From the NCBI GenBank assembly GCA_900540145.1, contig UQEW01000036.1, positions 1-21,604 on the forward strand: a stretch of 21,604 nt of DNA, read 5' to 3'. This DNA is from an uncultured Eubacteriales bacterium (GTDB lineage: Bacteria > Bacillota > Clostridia > Peptostreptococcales > Anaerovoracaceae). Below, piece after piece: positions 14,904 through 21,604 of the stretch. The notes under the pieces are model-generated. The model was given only the letters and a program-made list of their open reading frames with translations. It was not told the DNA's origin and ran no database searches. Position 1 is the first letter of the stretch. Every line of letters begins with the position of its first letter. Both the position numbers and the translations under genes were made by a program.

Positions 14904-15779
14904 ATGAACGGTTTAATTGTAAAAGGAATAGGTGGGTTTTACTATATCAAGACAGAGATTGGTTTGATAGAAGCTAAAGGAAGAGGTATATTCAGAAAGC
15001 AGGGAATCACCTTGTGTGTAGGAGACCGAGTAGAAGTCAGCCTTTTGGATGAGACAGAAAAAAAAGGTGTAATAGAAAGCATATTACCCAGGAAAAATCA
15101 ATTTATCAGACCGCCTATTGCCAACATAGATACGTTTATAGTTGTATTTGCTGCCGCAACTCCTAAACCAAACTATCCGGTTATAGACAAGTTTTTGATT
15201 ACTGCTGAAGCAAAGAGCATTGAGCCTATAATATGTATAAATAAATGTGATTTGGTATCGAAAGCAGAAGCAAAAGAAATTAGCCAGATTTACGACAGCA
15301 TTTATCCGGTAGTATTAATGAGCAGCAAAACGGGTCAAGGTCTTTCTCAGCTTAAGACTCTTATACATGGGAAAAAGGCAGCTTTCGCCGGGCCTTCCGG
15401 AGTGGGTAAGTCATCCATATTAAATGCACTCCATCCCAAAGCGCAAATGGAAATAGGAGAGATAAGCAAGAAGACTGAGCGAGGAAAACATACCACGAGG
15501 CATGTAGAGATGTTTTCCATAGAAGGCGGAGGAATGCTGTTTGATACTCCGGGATTTACCTCTTTTGAGTTTGGAGATGATATGGAAGCAGAAACCCTCG
15601 GAAATTATTACAGGGAATTCGTCAAGTATAGTCCGATGTGCAGATATGATGACTGCAGACATCTAAGAGAGCCCGGGTGCGCTGTGCGAGAAGCTGTGGA
15701 GAGTGGGGAAATAAACAAGCTAAGATATGAATCATATAAATATCTTTATGAAGAATTGAAAAATAAACGAAAATATTAA
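14904..15779 (+). CDS. rsgA: ribosome small subunit-dependent GTPase RsgA
   Basis: Circularly permuted GTPase acting in late 30S subunit maturation. The 291-residue protein has an N-terminal OB-fold (about 1-68). The permuted G motifs are G4 NKCD 113-116, then G1 GPSGVGKS 163-170, the G2/switch region RGKHTTRH 193-200, and G3 DTPG 214-217. A C-terminal zinc knuckle has C246, C251, H253 and C259. All elements are present. The ribosome site is only AGGA (7 bases from the ATG), weaker than its neighbours, so expression may be lower or coupled. It lies between prkC and rpe, the standard Bacillota order. Confidence 0.95.
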   Translation: MNGLIVKGIGGFYYIKTEIGLIEAKGRGIFRKQGITLCVGDRVEVSLLDETEKKGVIESILPRKNQFIRPPIANIDTFIVVFAAATPKPNYPVIDKFLITAEAKSIEPIICINKCDLVSKAEAKEISQIYDSIYPVVLMSSKTGQGLSQLKTLIHGKKAAFAGPSGVGKSSILNALHPKAQMEIGEISKKTERGKHTTRHVEMFSIEGGGMLFDTPGFTSFEFGDDMEAETLGNYYREFVKYSPMCRYDDCRHLREPGCAVREAVESGEINKLRYESYKYLYEELKNKRKY

Positions 15780-15814
15780 TCAACGCTGTTGCATAAGGAA
15801 AAAGGTAATGTGAT

Positions 15815-16462
15815 ATGTTTAAATTGTCGCCATCTATATTGTCAGCTGATTTTTCTAAGCTGGCAGAAGAAGTTTCAAAGATTGAAAAAGGAGGAGCTGA
15901 TTTAATCCATGTCGATGTCATGGACGGACATTTCGTACCTAACATAAGTTTTGGAGCTTCCGTAATGAAAAGCTTGAATTCAACCACAAATCTCCACTAT
16001 GATGTACACCTTATGATAGAAAACCCGGATAGCTATATAGATGATTTTGTCACTGAAAAGACAGAATATATTACAGTTCATCAGGAAGCAAGCCGCCACC
16101 TCAACAGAAGCGTGCAGCATATAAAGAAACTGGGTAAGAAAGCGGGAGTTTCAATCAATCCTGCTACACCGGTATTTATGCTGGAGGATATTTTGGAGGA
16201 TGTAGACCTTGTGCTGGTAATGTCTGTTAATCCCGGATTCGGAGGACAGAAGTTCATACCTTCTGCTTTGAAAAAAATACAGACATTGGCAGAATTGAGA
16301 AAAGAAAAAAAACTTCAATTTATGATAGAAGTAGACGGAGGAGTTACGCTGCAAAACGCATCGGATATTTTAAGAGCCGGAGCAGATATTCTCGTAGCCG
16401 GCTCGGCAATATTCGGAGCAGAAGATATAGCGGCAAGAACCAGAGAATTTAAACAGTTATGA
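15815..16462 (+). CDS. rpe: ribulose-phosphate 3-epimerase
   Basis: Interconverts ribulose 5-phosphate and xylulose 5-phosphate in the pentose phosphate pathway. The 215-residue TIM barrel has all landmarks: LSPSILSADF 4-13, HVDVMDGHFVPN 32-43 (metal ligands H32, D34), DVHLM 63-67 (H65), MSVNPGFGGQKFIP 136-149 and EVDGG 172-176 (D174). AAAGGT lies 8 bases before the ATG. It is the last gene of the plus-strand operon. The thiN gene that often follows rpe in Bacillus is not present, since a terminator and a convergent gene come next. Confidence 0.96.
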   Translation: MFKLSPSILSADFSKLAEEVSKIEKGGADLIHVDVMDGHFVPNISFGASVMKSLNSTTNLHYDVHLMIENPDSYIDDFVTEKTEYITVHQEASRHLNRSVQHIKKLGKKAGVSINPATPVFMLEDILEDVDLVLVMSVNPGFGGQKFIPSALKKIQTLAELRKEKKLQFMIEVDGGVTLQNASDILRAGADILVAGSAIFGAEDIAARTREFKQL

Positions 16463-16486
16463 TAGTTCGAATATGTTTTTTATTAA

Positions 16487-16524
16487 ATATTAAAGGAGCT
16501 GCTTTAAGACAGCTCCTTTAATAT
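16487..16524. terminator. 15-bp stem-loop between convergent rpe and PBP genes
   Basis: ATATTAAAGGAGCTG (16487-16501) pairs perfectly with CAGCTCCTTTAATAT (16510-16524) around an 8-base loop. It lies 24 bases after the rpe stop and 14 bases beyond the PBP stop on the other strand. Neither side has a long pure T-run, but T-rich sequence follows on both strands. A bidirectional terminator is the likely role. Confidence 0.75.
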
Positions 16525-16538
16525 ACTTAACTTGATGA

Positions 16539-19500
16539 TTAATTCCCGGAAGCGCTTCCGGTTTCTCCGCTGCCGGTATTGCCGGAATCACCGGTACTGC
16601 CGCCGGTATCACCGGTGTCGCCGGTGTTTCCTGAATCCTCTCCGTTATTTCCTGTGTCACCGGTATCTCCATTGTCACCTGTGTCTCCGCCTTCATTTTC
16701 ATCTTCAGGCGGCAAAGCAGGAGGTGTTTCTACTATTGTAACGCTTTTACCTGGCTCAGTAGGGTAACTGTCCGGGTCAGGATTATGAAGGTTGCAATAA
16801 TAATGAGGCAGTTCACTGCTTTTGTCTCTTACGCTGTCACTTGGAATGTAAGGTCGCATTATACCTGATTTTGAAGTTACATTGGTGCAGGAAGGCGTTG
16901 CTAAATATCCACTGTCTGCACATATATCTACGGTCTGATGAACATTATCTTCCTCGGTAGGTTGGGTACCCGAAGTAAAGTACTCATTCCTAACATCGCT
17001 TCCGCTGGCATCGGTTGCTAAAAGTCCGCTCTTAGTATCAATCTTCACTTGGACTACGTTATCGGGTCTTTCAGAGTAAGAGCCTCCTTGGGCATTTTCT
17101 ACCTGACGCATAATTTTGCTCCACATGCTGGAAGCGGCATATGAGTCTGAAGACAAGTTTAAATTGTAATCATTTCCAATCCATAATGCTGCACTGTATT
17201 TTGGCGTGAATCCACAGAACCAAATATTGTCTTTTCTGTCGGTAGTACCCGTTTTACCTCCAACAGTGGTTCCGGATATGGCAGCAGGATAGCCGATACC
17301 TTCGGTTACTACTGTTCTAAGGAGATCCCGCATTATCCATGCCACACCTTCATCTAAAACTTGTGTTTCTTCCGAACTGGCCTCGAGAATGGTATCTCCG
17401 TTTCTGTTGGTTACTTTTGTATAAATGGTAGGTGAAATGTGAGTTCCGTCATTTACAAAAGTTGAGTATGCACTGGCCATTTCCAAAGGAGAAATCCCGC
17501 TGGCCATACCGCCCAGACCTAATGCTGCAAGATTTAGGTCATCGTCGGTAACAGAAGTTATGCCGTATTTTTCTAATAGATTGGCAGAATAATCAACACC
17601 TACTTGCGACAGTATTTTAACTGCGCAAACGTTTACAGACTGCTGCAAAGCACGTCTGAAGGTGTATAGACCGGAATAGCCGCTGTATGAGTTCTTTGGC
17701 CATACCTTGCCGTTGATGGTAGTAGGCTCGTCGTCAACTATAGATGCAGCAGTAATATATTCTCCCCAAAGCTCTGCACCTTGCTGATCATATCCATTAT
17801 CTGCTATATCAAATGTTTTCCCGTCTTGCTGAAGTTCGAAACTCTTTTGCAGCGCAGCAGAATAAACGGATAATGGCTTTATAGATGAACCAGGCTGACG
17901 ATCAGATGTAGCTCTGTTGAATAACATCCTGCCGGTAGTCTTGCGTCCTCCGCTCATGGCTTTAATCTGTCCGGTAGCATTATCTATGATGACCATAGCC
18001 GATTGAGGCTGAATTACACGCTGATTTAGCGAATATTGATCGGTTGCAAGACCGGAATCGGTTTCTTCGAAGAAAGTAGGGTAATCTTCAAAGAAAGCAG
18101 CTGATATTACTAAATTACCGTCGGAATCTTTTGTTTTGTAATTCTGCGGTATGTTCAGATAGCCTCCGTTTATTGTGTAAAGTGTATTATCTTCAAACAG
18201 ATACATGTCTTTAAATTCAACGCTGTAATCCGTCTGACCCTGTACCGTTGTGTCATATATGTTCAGCCTTTTTCCTGCATATACAGTCATGGAACCATCA
18301 TCGTTCTTCTTGTACTCGTCTGAAGTGAGAACGAATTTTCCATCATCGTTTATATAGTTGGAGTAAGCATATAGCTTGTTGCCGTTAGGCCCGGTTATGT
18401 CGCCGTTTGAATCCTTGGAATAACCTGTTATGGAAGGATAGTTGCTGTTATCATCAAATTCATTTTCTATGACTTCCTGTGCTTGAGAGTCCATAGTAGT
18501 ATAGATTTGAAGACCGCCGTTATATACTAGTTCGCTGGCTTCTTCGTAGCTGTAACTGTTTTCTTCCATAAGGTCATTGATAACTGTCTGGATGGTGTAA
18601 TCAGCAAAGTAATTGGAAACCGTATTCAAAGCATCGATATTAGGATTAACTATATCTTTGATTTCAACCTGACTTGCTTCTTCATACTCTTCTTCAGTAA
18701 TATAACCTTGCTCAAGCATTAAGCTGAGGCATGTGGCCATCCTGTTTTTACAAGAATCATTCCAAAGATATGCATAGTCGCCGTTTTTTGTTATAAGATT
18801 AGGCGTATCTTCGGTTACCTCATTGGCTGATACAGTCTGTATCAAGGCAAATTCTGAAGGCATCTGAGGGATAGCGGCTAAAGCTGCCGACTCAGCGATG
18901 GTTAATTCTTCTACATCCTTGGAAAAATATGCTTGAGCAGCTGTCTGAATACCAAATCCGCAGCCGAAATTTATGGTATTGAGGTATGCCTCTAATATTT
19001 CGTCTTTTTCAAGCTTTTGCTCAAGAATTATAGCATAATAAGCTTCAGTAATTTTTCTGTTCAGAGAACGCTCAAACATCTTATCTTCCAGATATAGATT
19101 TCTCGCTAATTGCTGAGTTATGGTGCTGGTACCGCTGACGCCTCCCCCGCTGAATACGGCATCTTTTATAGCGCCGAAAATTCGTATTATGTTGAACCCG
19201 TGGTGAGTCCTGAAGGTCTTGTCCTCAAGAGCAATAAAAGCGTTTTGAGTATGCTCCGGAATTTGACTTATTTCAACTATAGTACGGTTTTGGTCCCCGT
19301 AAGCCGTGTCTATTATGTTGCCTTCATCATCATAGAGAACGGAGCTTTGCGACAGAAGGCTGTATATGTTGTCTGTCTCTATATCAGGCGCGTTGATTAT
19401 TATGACCGCTACATAAACTATAACAGCAAGAATCAATGCGAGAATAACGCATATGGCAATTTTCAAAGCTTTCTTCTTTTTCTTTTTTGATTTAGAAGAA

Positions 19501-19676
19501 TTATTTTCTGCTACTTCAACATTGGTTTCTTCTGAACGTTTTTTTCGCTTTTTCGCAGAGCCTGTCCTCTTTTTGGAAGAGGAAGCTTCACCCCTTTTCT
19601 TTTTAGTTCTTGATCTATGAGTGACTTCTTCACTGGTATTTTCAATTACATTGTTTGAATCATCATAATTACTCAA
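16539..19676 (-). CDS. class A penicillin-binding protein (GT51 + transpeptidase, PBP1A-like)
   Basis: Bifunctional peptidoglycan synthase of 1045 residues, longer than typical. In order: a Lys/Arg/Ser-rich cytoplasmic segment 20-69; membrane helix about 70-94; glycosyltransferase GT51 domain about 110-285 with catalytic E151 in EDKTF and TSTITQQLARN 183-193; a linker and transpeptidase domain with the active-site SSIK 597-600 (S597), SVN 680-682 and KTG 808-810; a stretch 400-555 between linker and transpeptidase core; a Cys-containing C-terminal segment 875-963; and a Gly/Asp/Thr/Asn tail 994-1045. All catalytic motifs are intact. The start codon is TTG, supported by GGTGAT 3 bases upstream and no usable ATG before the basic segment. 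The gene is convergent with rpe and divergent from comEC. Confidence 0.93.
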   Translation of the reverse strand: MSNYDDSNNVIENTSEEVTHRSRTKKKRGEASSSKKRTGSAKKRKKRSEETNVEVAENNSSKSKKKKKKALKIAICVILALILAVIVYVAVIIINAPDIETDNIYSLLSQSSVLYDDEGNIIDTAYGDQNRTIVEISQIPEHTQNAFIALEDKTFRTHHGFNIIRIFGAIKDAVFSGGGVSGTSTITQQLARNLYLEDKMFERSLNRKITEAYYAIILEQKLEKDEILEAYLNTINFGCGFGIQTAAQAYFSKDVEELTIAESAALAAIPQMPSEFALIQTVSANEVTEDTPNLITKNGDYAYLWNDSCKNRMATCLSLMLEQGYITEEEYEEASQVEIKDIVNPNIDALNTVSNYFADYTIQTVINDLMEENSYSYEEASELVYNGGLQIYTTMDSQAQEVIENEFDDNSNYPSITGYSKDSNGDITGPNGNKLYAYSNYINDDGKFVLTSDEYKKNDDGSMTVYAGKRLNIYDTTVQGQTDYSVEFKDMYLFEDNTLYTINGGYLNIPQNYKTKDSDGNLVISAAFFEDYPTFFEETDSGLATDQYSLNQRVIQPQSAMVIIDNATGQIKAMSGGRKTTGRMLFNRATSDRQPGSSIKPLSVYSAALQKSFELQQDGKTFDIADNGYDQQGAELWGEYITAASIVDDEPTTINGKVWPKNSYSGYSGLYTFRRALQQSVNVCAVKILSQVGVDYSANLLEKYGITSVTDDDLNLAALGLGGMASGISPLEMASAYSTFVNDGTHISPTIYTKVTNRNGDTILEASSEETQVLDEGVAWIMRDLLRTVVTEGIGYPAAISGTTVGGKTGTTDRKDNIWFCGFTPKYSAALWIGNDYNLNLSSDSYAASSMWSKIMRQVENAQGGSYSERPDNVVQVKIDTKSGLLATDASGSDVRNEYFTSGTQPTEEDNVHQTVDICADSGYLATPSCTNVTSKSGIMRPYIPSDSVRDKSSELPHYYCNLHNPDPDSYPTEPGKSVTIVETPPALPPEDENEGGDTGDNGDTGDTGNNGEDSGNTGDTGDTGGSTGDSGNTGSGETGSASGN
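16542..16697 (-). repeat. low-complexity repeats encoding the PBP tail
   Basis: The last 52 codons of the PBP gene form degenerate repeats of GDTGD/GNTGD type. At the DNA level they appear as recurring CCGGTGTC/CCGGTATC units on the plus strand. The encoded tail would lie outside the cell in the wall. Apparent open frames on the plus strand here are by-products of the repeat. Confidence 0.75.
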
Positions 19677-19679
19677 ATT

Positions 19680-19685
19680 ATCACC
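19680..19685 (-). promoter_or_regulatory. ribosome-binding site fixing the TTG start of the PBP gene
   Basis: On the minus strand GGTGAT pairs with the 3' portion of the anti-Shine-Dalgarno region and ends 3 bases before the TTG at 19676. The downstream residues continue directly into the charged N-terminal segment with no closer ATG in frame. Confidence 0.6.
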
Positions 19686-19708
19686 CGCTTTCTGTCATAA
19701 TCACTGTA

Positions 19709-19737
19709 ATTATACCATATCATGGCGCCAAAGTTAA
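19709..19737 (-). promoter_or_regulatory. promoter of the PBP gene
   Basis: On the minus strand the -10 TATAAT (19714-19709) is preceded by TGG (extended -10), with TTAACT (19737-19732) as -35 at 17 bases. The expected start near 19702 gives a leader of about 26 nt before the TTG codon. Confidence 0.7.
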
Positions 19738-19776
19738 TAAATATTATATGATAATTAAATAAAAACACTTTTTTTA

Positions 19777-19805
19777 TTGAAATAAATTGAAATATGGAAT
19801 ATAAT
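19777..19805 (+). promoter_or_regulatory. sigma-A promoter of comEC
   Basis: TTGAAA (19777-19782) and TATAAT (19800-19805) are separated by 17 bases. An A-tract/T-tract (about 19757-19775) lies directly upstream and resembles an UP element. Transcription would start near 19812, giving a leader of about 45 nt that contains the ribosome-site hairpin. Confidence 0.8.
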
Positions 19806-19825
19806 GGAAAAAAGGTTTGGCCTAT

Positions 19826-19849
19826 AAGCTGCTTAAATAAAAGGAGCTT
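19826..19849 (+). promoter_or_regulatory. hairpin sequestering the comEC ribosome site
   Basis: AAGCTGCTT (19826-19834) can pair with AAGGAGCTT (19841-19849) around a 6-base loop, with 8 of 9 positions matched and a single G-G mismatch. The 3' arm contains the AAGGAG Shine-Dalgarno sequence of comEC (19841-19846), 10 bases before the ATG. The structure is seen; a regulatory role is inference. Confidence 0.45.
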
Positions 19850-19856
19850 TGATATC

Positions 19857-21604
19857 ATGAGGCGCAAACTTTTTTTATTTACTCTTATTGCAATTTTTGC
19901 CTTAATTGTAATTGATTATTCGGGCATAAAGTTGACTGACACATATCCTGATTCGTTGTTGGAAAAGGAGGTCGTCTATGAAGGAAAAATAATATCTATA
20001 GAAAAGATATCAGAGGAAAAAATATCTTTAAAAGTAAAGCTTATTTCTGCTGACAAAAAGATTTTTGAAGATAAAGTTTATATGCTGCTGACTTGTTATG
20101 ATGAGATAAAACAGCCATGGAAACTGATAAAGGGAAGAATACGCTTTTGCTGCGAAGCACACCTGCCTGCTCAAGCAAGGAACCCGGGATGCTTTGATTA
20201 TAGGCGGCATCTTTTGAGCGAAAATATAAAAGTTATCGGATATGTGGAAACCTTAAATGATTTTTCTGAGTCTAAAGGTATGTTGGACAATATACAAAAA
20301 AAGCTTATGGAATTAAAATATCTGTTTTCAGCTTCTCTGCCTGAAGGTACAAGGGGAATTCTGATGGGAATGGTATTTGGAGACACTTCATATTTAGATG
20401 AAGATGTATATGAAGGATTCAGAAAAAACGGAACGGCTCATGTTTTAGCAGTAAGCGGACTTCATGTGGGAATACTTTATAAATGGCTTAAAAAAGCCAT
20501 AGGCAGAAGGCAGACGATTTTTTCCGTAATTGCTATTGCAATGATAATGATTACTTATTGTTTCTTAAGCTCTTTCAGTGCTTCTGCGCTGAGAGCGGCA
20601 GCTATGATAATTTTATCTACTATAGGTATTTATATGGACAGACGATATGACATGCTCACTGCAGCCAGCCTTACAGCTCTTATCTTTATAGCCATGAATC
20701 CATATATAATTTTCAACGCAGGTTTTCAGATGTCGTTTATAGCGGTATGTTCCATTGCTTTCTTTTATAAACGTATGCCATATAAGATTCCTGATAGCGT
20801 GGCTATCATGATTTCTGCCAATGTAGGTTTAATGCTTTATCAGATATATGTATTCAATTGGTTTTCTGTTTCATCTTTTATTGCCAACGTACCTGTAGTT
20901 TATCTTGTATCAATTACAGTCCCTTTGGGTTTGGCTCACTTTGCACTCTTCTGCATTGCAGGTGAGATCCCGGTTATCGAAACGATAACATCGGCTTTGT
21001 CCGGCATGATTGTAAAAATAAACGAATTTCTTTCTTTTGGCAGCGGTGGATTTGATATGATCAGCCCGCCGTTATGGCTCGTTATACTGCTGTATTTTAT
21101 CATGTTTTTCTTGGCGTCCGAACAGCTGGAGATAATGGTTCATAGGAAAGAACAGGTAAAAATTTTATTTATAATAATTGTTTTCATTGCCTTTTCCATG
21201 TTTATAAAAACAGCAAGCTACCAGCCTTTGAAGGAAAGTGAATTGATCTTTGTGGATGTGGGACAAGGAGATTGTGTTCATGTGAAGGCAGGTGAAAAAA
21301 ATATTTTAATAGACGGAGGAGGAAAAGCGGATTATAATATAGGGAAAAACACTTTAAAACCTTATCTTTTAAAAAACGGTGTAAACTATGTTGATTTGTC
21401 TTTAGCTACCCATAGGCATACTGACCATTTTAAAGGACTGGATGAACTTTGGCAGGAGGGCATGGCTGACGAGCCGAAAACAGGGCTTACAGCAGGGGAA
21501 GTATTTCATGTATCCGAAAATATAAAAATTGAAACATTGTGGCCTCTTTCATTAGAAGATGATAAAAAACAAGATGAGAATGCCAATTGTACAGTGTTCA
21601 TGAT
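19857..21604 (+). CDS. comEC: ComEC/Rec2-family DNA uptake channel (partial, 3' end beyond the window)
   Basis: Inner-membrane channel protein for single-stranded DNA uptake in natural competence. The 582 codons present run open to the window edge without a stop. In order: one N-terminal membrane helix about 4-20; a DUF4131/OB-like external region about 38-135 with paired cysteines C98/C99 and C112; the competence domain starting near 155 with the signature HVLAVSGLHVG at 195-205, followed by many membrane helices to about 455; then a metallo-beta-lactamase-like domain with VDVGQGD 466-472 and the metal motif HRHTDH 519-524. The ATG has AAGGAG 10 bases upstream. The usual N-terminus has two or three helices before the OB region; here only one is evident. 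comEA is not seen next to it. Confidence 0.92.
   Translation, partial: MRRKLFLFTLIAIFALIVIDYSGIKLTDTYPDSLLEKEVVYEGKIISIEKISEEKISLKVKLISADKKIFEDKVYMLLTCYDEIKQPWKLIKGRIRFCCEAHLPAQARNPGCFDYRRHLLSENIKVIGYVETLNDFSESKGMLDNIQKKLMELKYLFSASLPEGTRGILMGMVFGDTSYLDEDVYEGFRKNGTAHVLAVSGLHVGILYKWLKKAIGRRQTIFSVIAIAMIMITYCFLSSFSASALRAAAMIILSTIGIYMDRRYDMLTAASLTALIFIAMNPYIIFNAGFQMSFIAVCSIAFFYKRMPYKIPDSVAIMISANVGLMLYQIYVFNWFSVSSFIANVPVVYLVSITVPLGLAHFALFCIAGEIPVIETITSALSGMIVKINEFLSFGSGGFDMISPPLWLVILLYFIMFFLASEQLEIMVHRKEQVKILFIIIVFIAFSMFIKTASYQPLKESELIFVDVGQGDCVHVKAGEKNILIDGGGKADYNIGKNTLKPYLLKNGVNYVDLSLATHRHTDHFKGLDELWQEGMADEPKTGLTAGEVFHVSENIKIETLWPLSLEDDKKQDENANCTVFM

Noticed and set aside
16579..16767. Pro/Ser/Val-rich open frame on the plus strand inside the PBP tail
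   Set aside because: It is the antisense reading of the Gly/Asp/Thr repeats and has no ribosome site or independent support.
19673..19867. 64-codon minus-strand open frame between the PBP and comEC genes
   Set aside because: It covers both promoters, is dominated by AT-rich codons for Phe/Ile, and has no ribosome site.

Overview
The window looks like chromosomal DNA of a low-to-mid GC Gram-positive anaerobe of the Bacillota, most likely class Clostridia (inference). The reasons are: strong GGAGG-type ribosome sites; canonical TTGxxx-N17-TATAAT promoters; AGA/ATA-rich codon use; a PASTA-domain Ser/Thr kinase; a YugP-type zinc peptidase; dockerin and cohesin modules; and the conserved order priA-def-fmt-(zinc peptidase)-rsmB-...-prpC-prkC-rsgA-rpe. 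No tRNA, rRNA, CRISPR array, insertion sequence or prophage was seen. No stretch longer than 300 bases lacks a gene.

Layout. (1) Bases 1-4030: a sigma-A promoter drives tdk (thymidine kinase). Two secreted-protein genes follow in the same direction: an SH3b/glucosaminidase/cadherin-like/dockerin protein, then a membrane-anchored cohesin protein. The unit ends at a strong nested terminator. The dockerin-cohesin pair is the most unusual part of the window. It reads as a small, possibly self-contained system for docking a peptidoglycan hydrolase on the cell surface, with no cellulase or large scaffoldin nearby. (2) Bases 4045-4968, minus strand: a TIGR01212/YtqA-type radical SAM gene. (3) Bases 4988-16524: a promoter followed by eleven tightly packed plus-strand genes. 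They are queH, asnA, priA, def, fmt, a YugP-like peptidase, rsmB, prpC, prkC, rsgA and rpe, ending in a 15-bp stem-loop. They serve tRNA modification, asparagine synthesis, replication restart, protein N-terminal maturation, rRNA methylation, cell-wall-sensing phosphorylation, ribosome assembly and the pentose phosphate pathway. rlmN, usually found between rsmB and prpC, is absent. (4) Bases 16539-19676, minus strand: a large class A penicillin-binding protein with a TTG start and a Gly/Asp/Thr-rich tail. (5) Bases 19777-21604: a divergent promoter and the 5' part of comEC, cut by the window edge. A hairpin appears to cover the comEC ribosome site.

How the parts relate. PrkC/PrpC (peptidoglycan-sensing kinase and phosphatase), the class A PBP (wall synthesis) and the dockerin glucosaminidase (wall cleavage) together give the window a marked cell-envelope theme around a core housekeeping operon. 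Functional links between them are inference, and all assignments rest on reading motifs without database searches.
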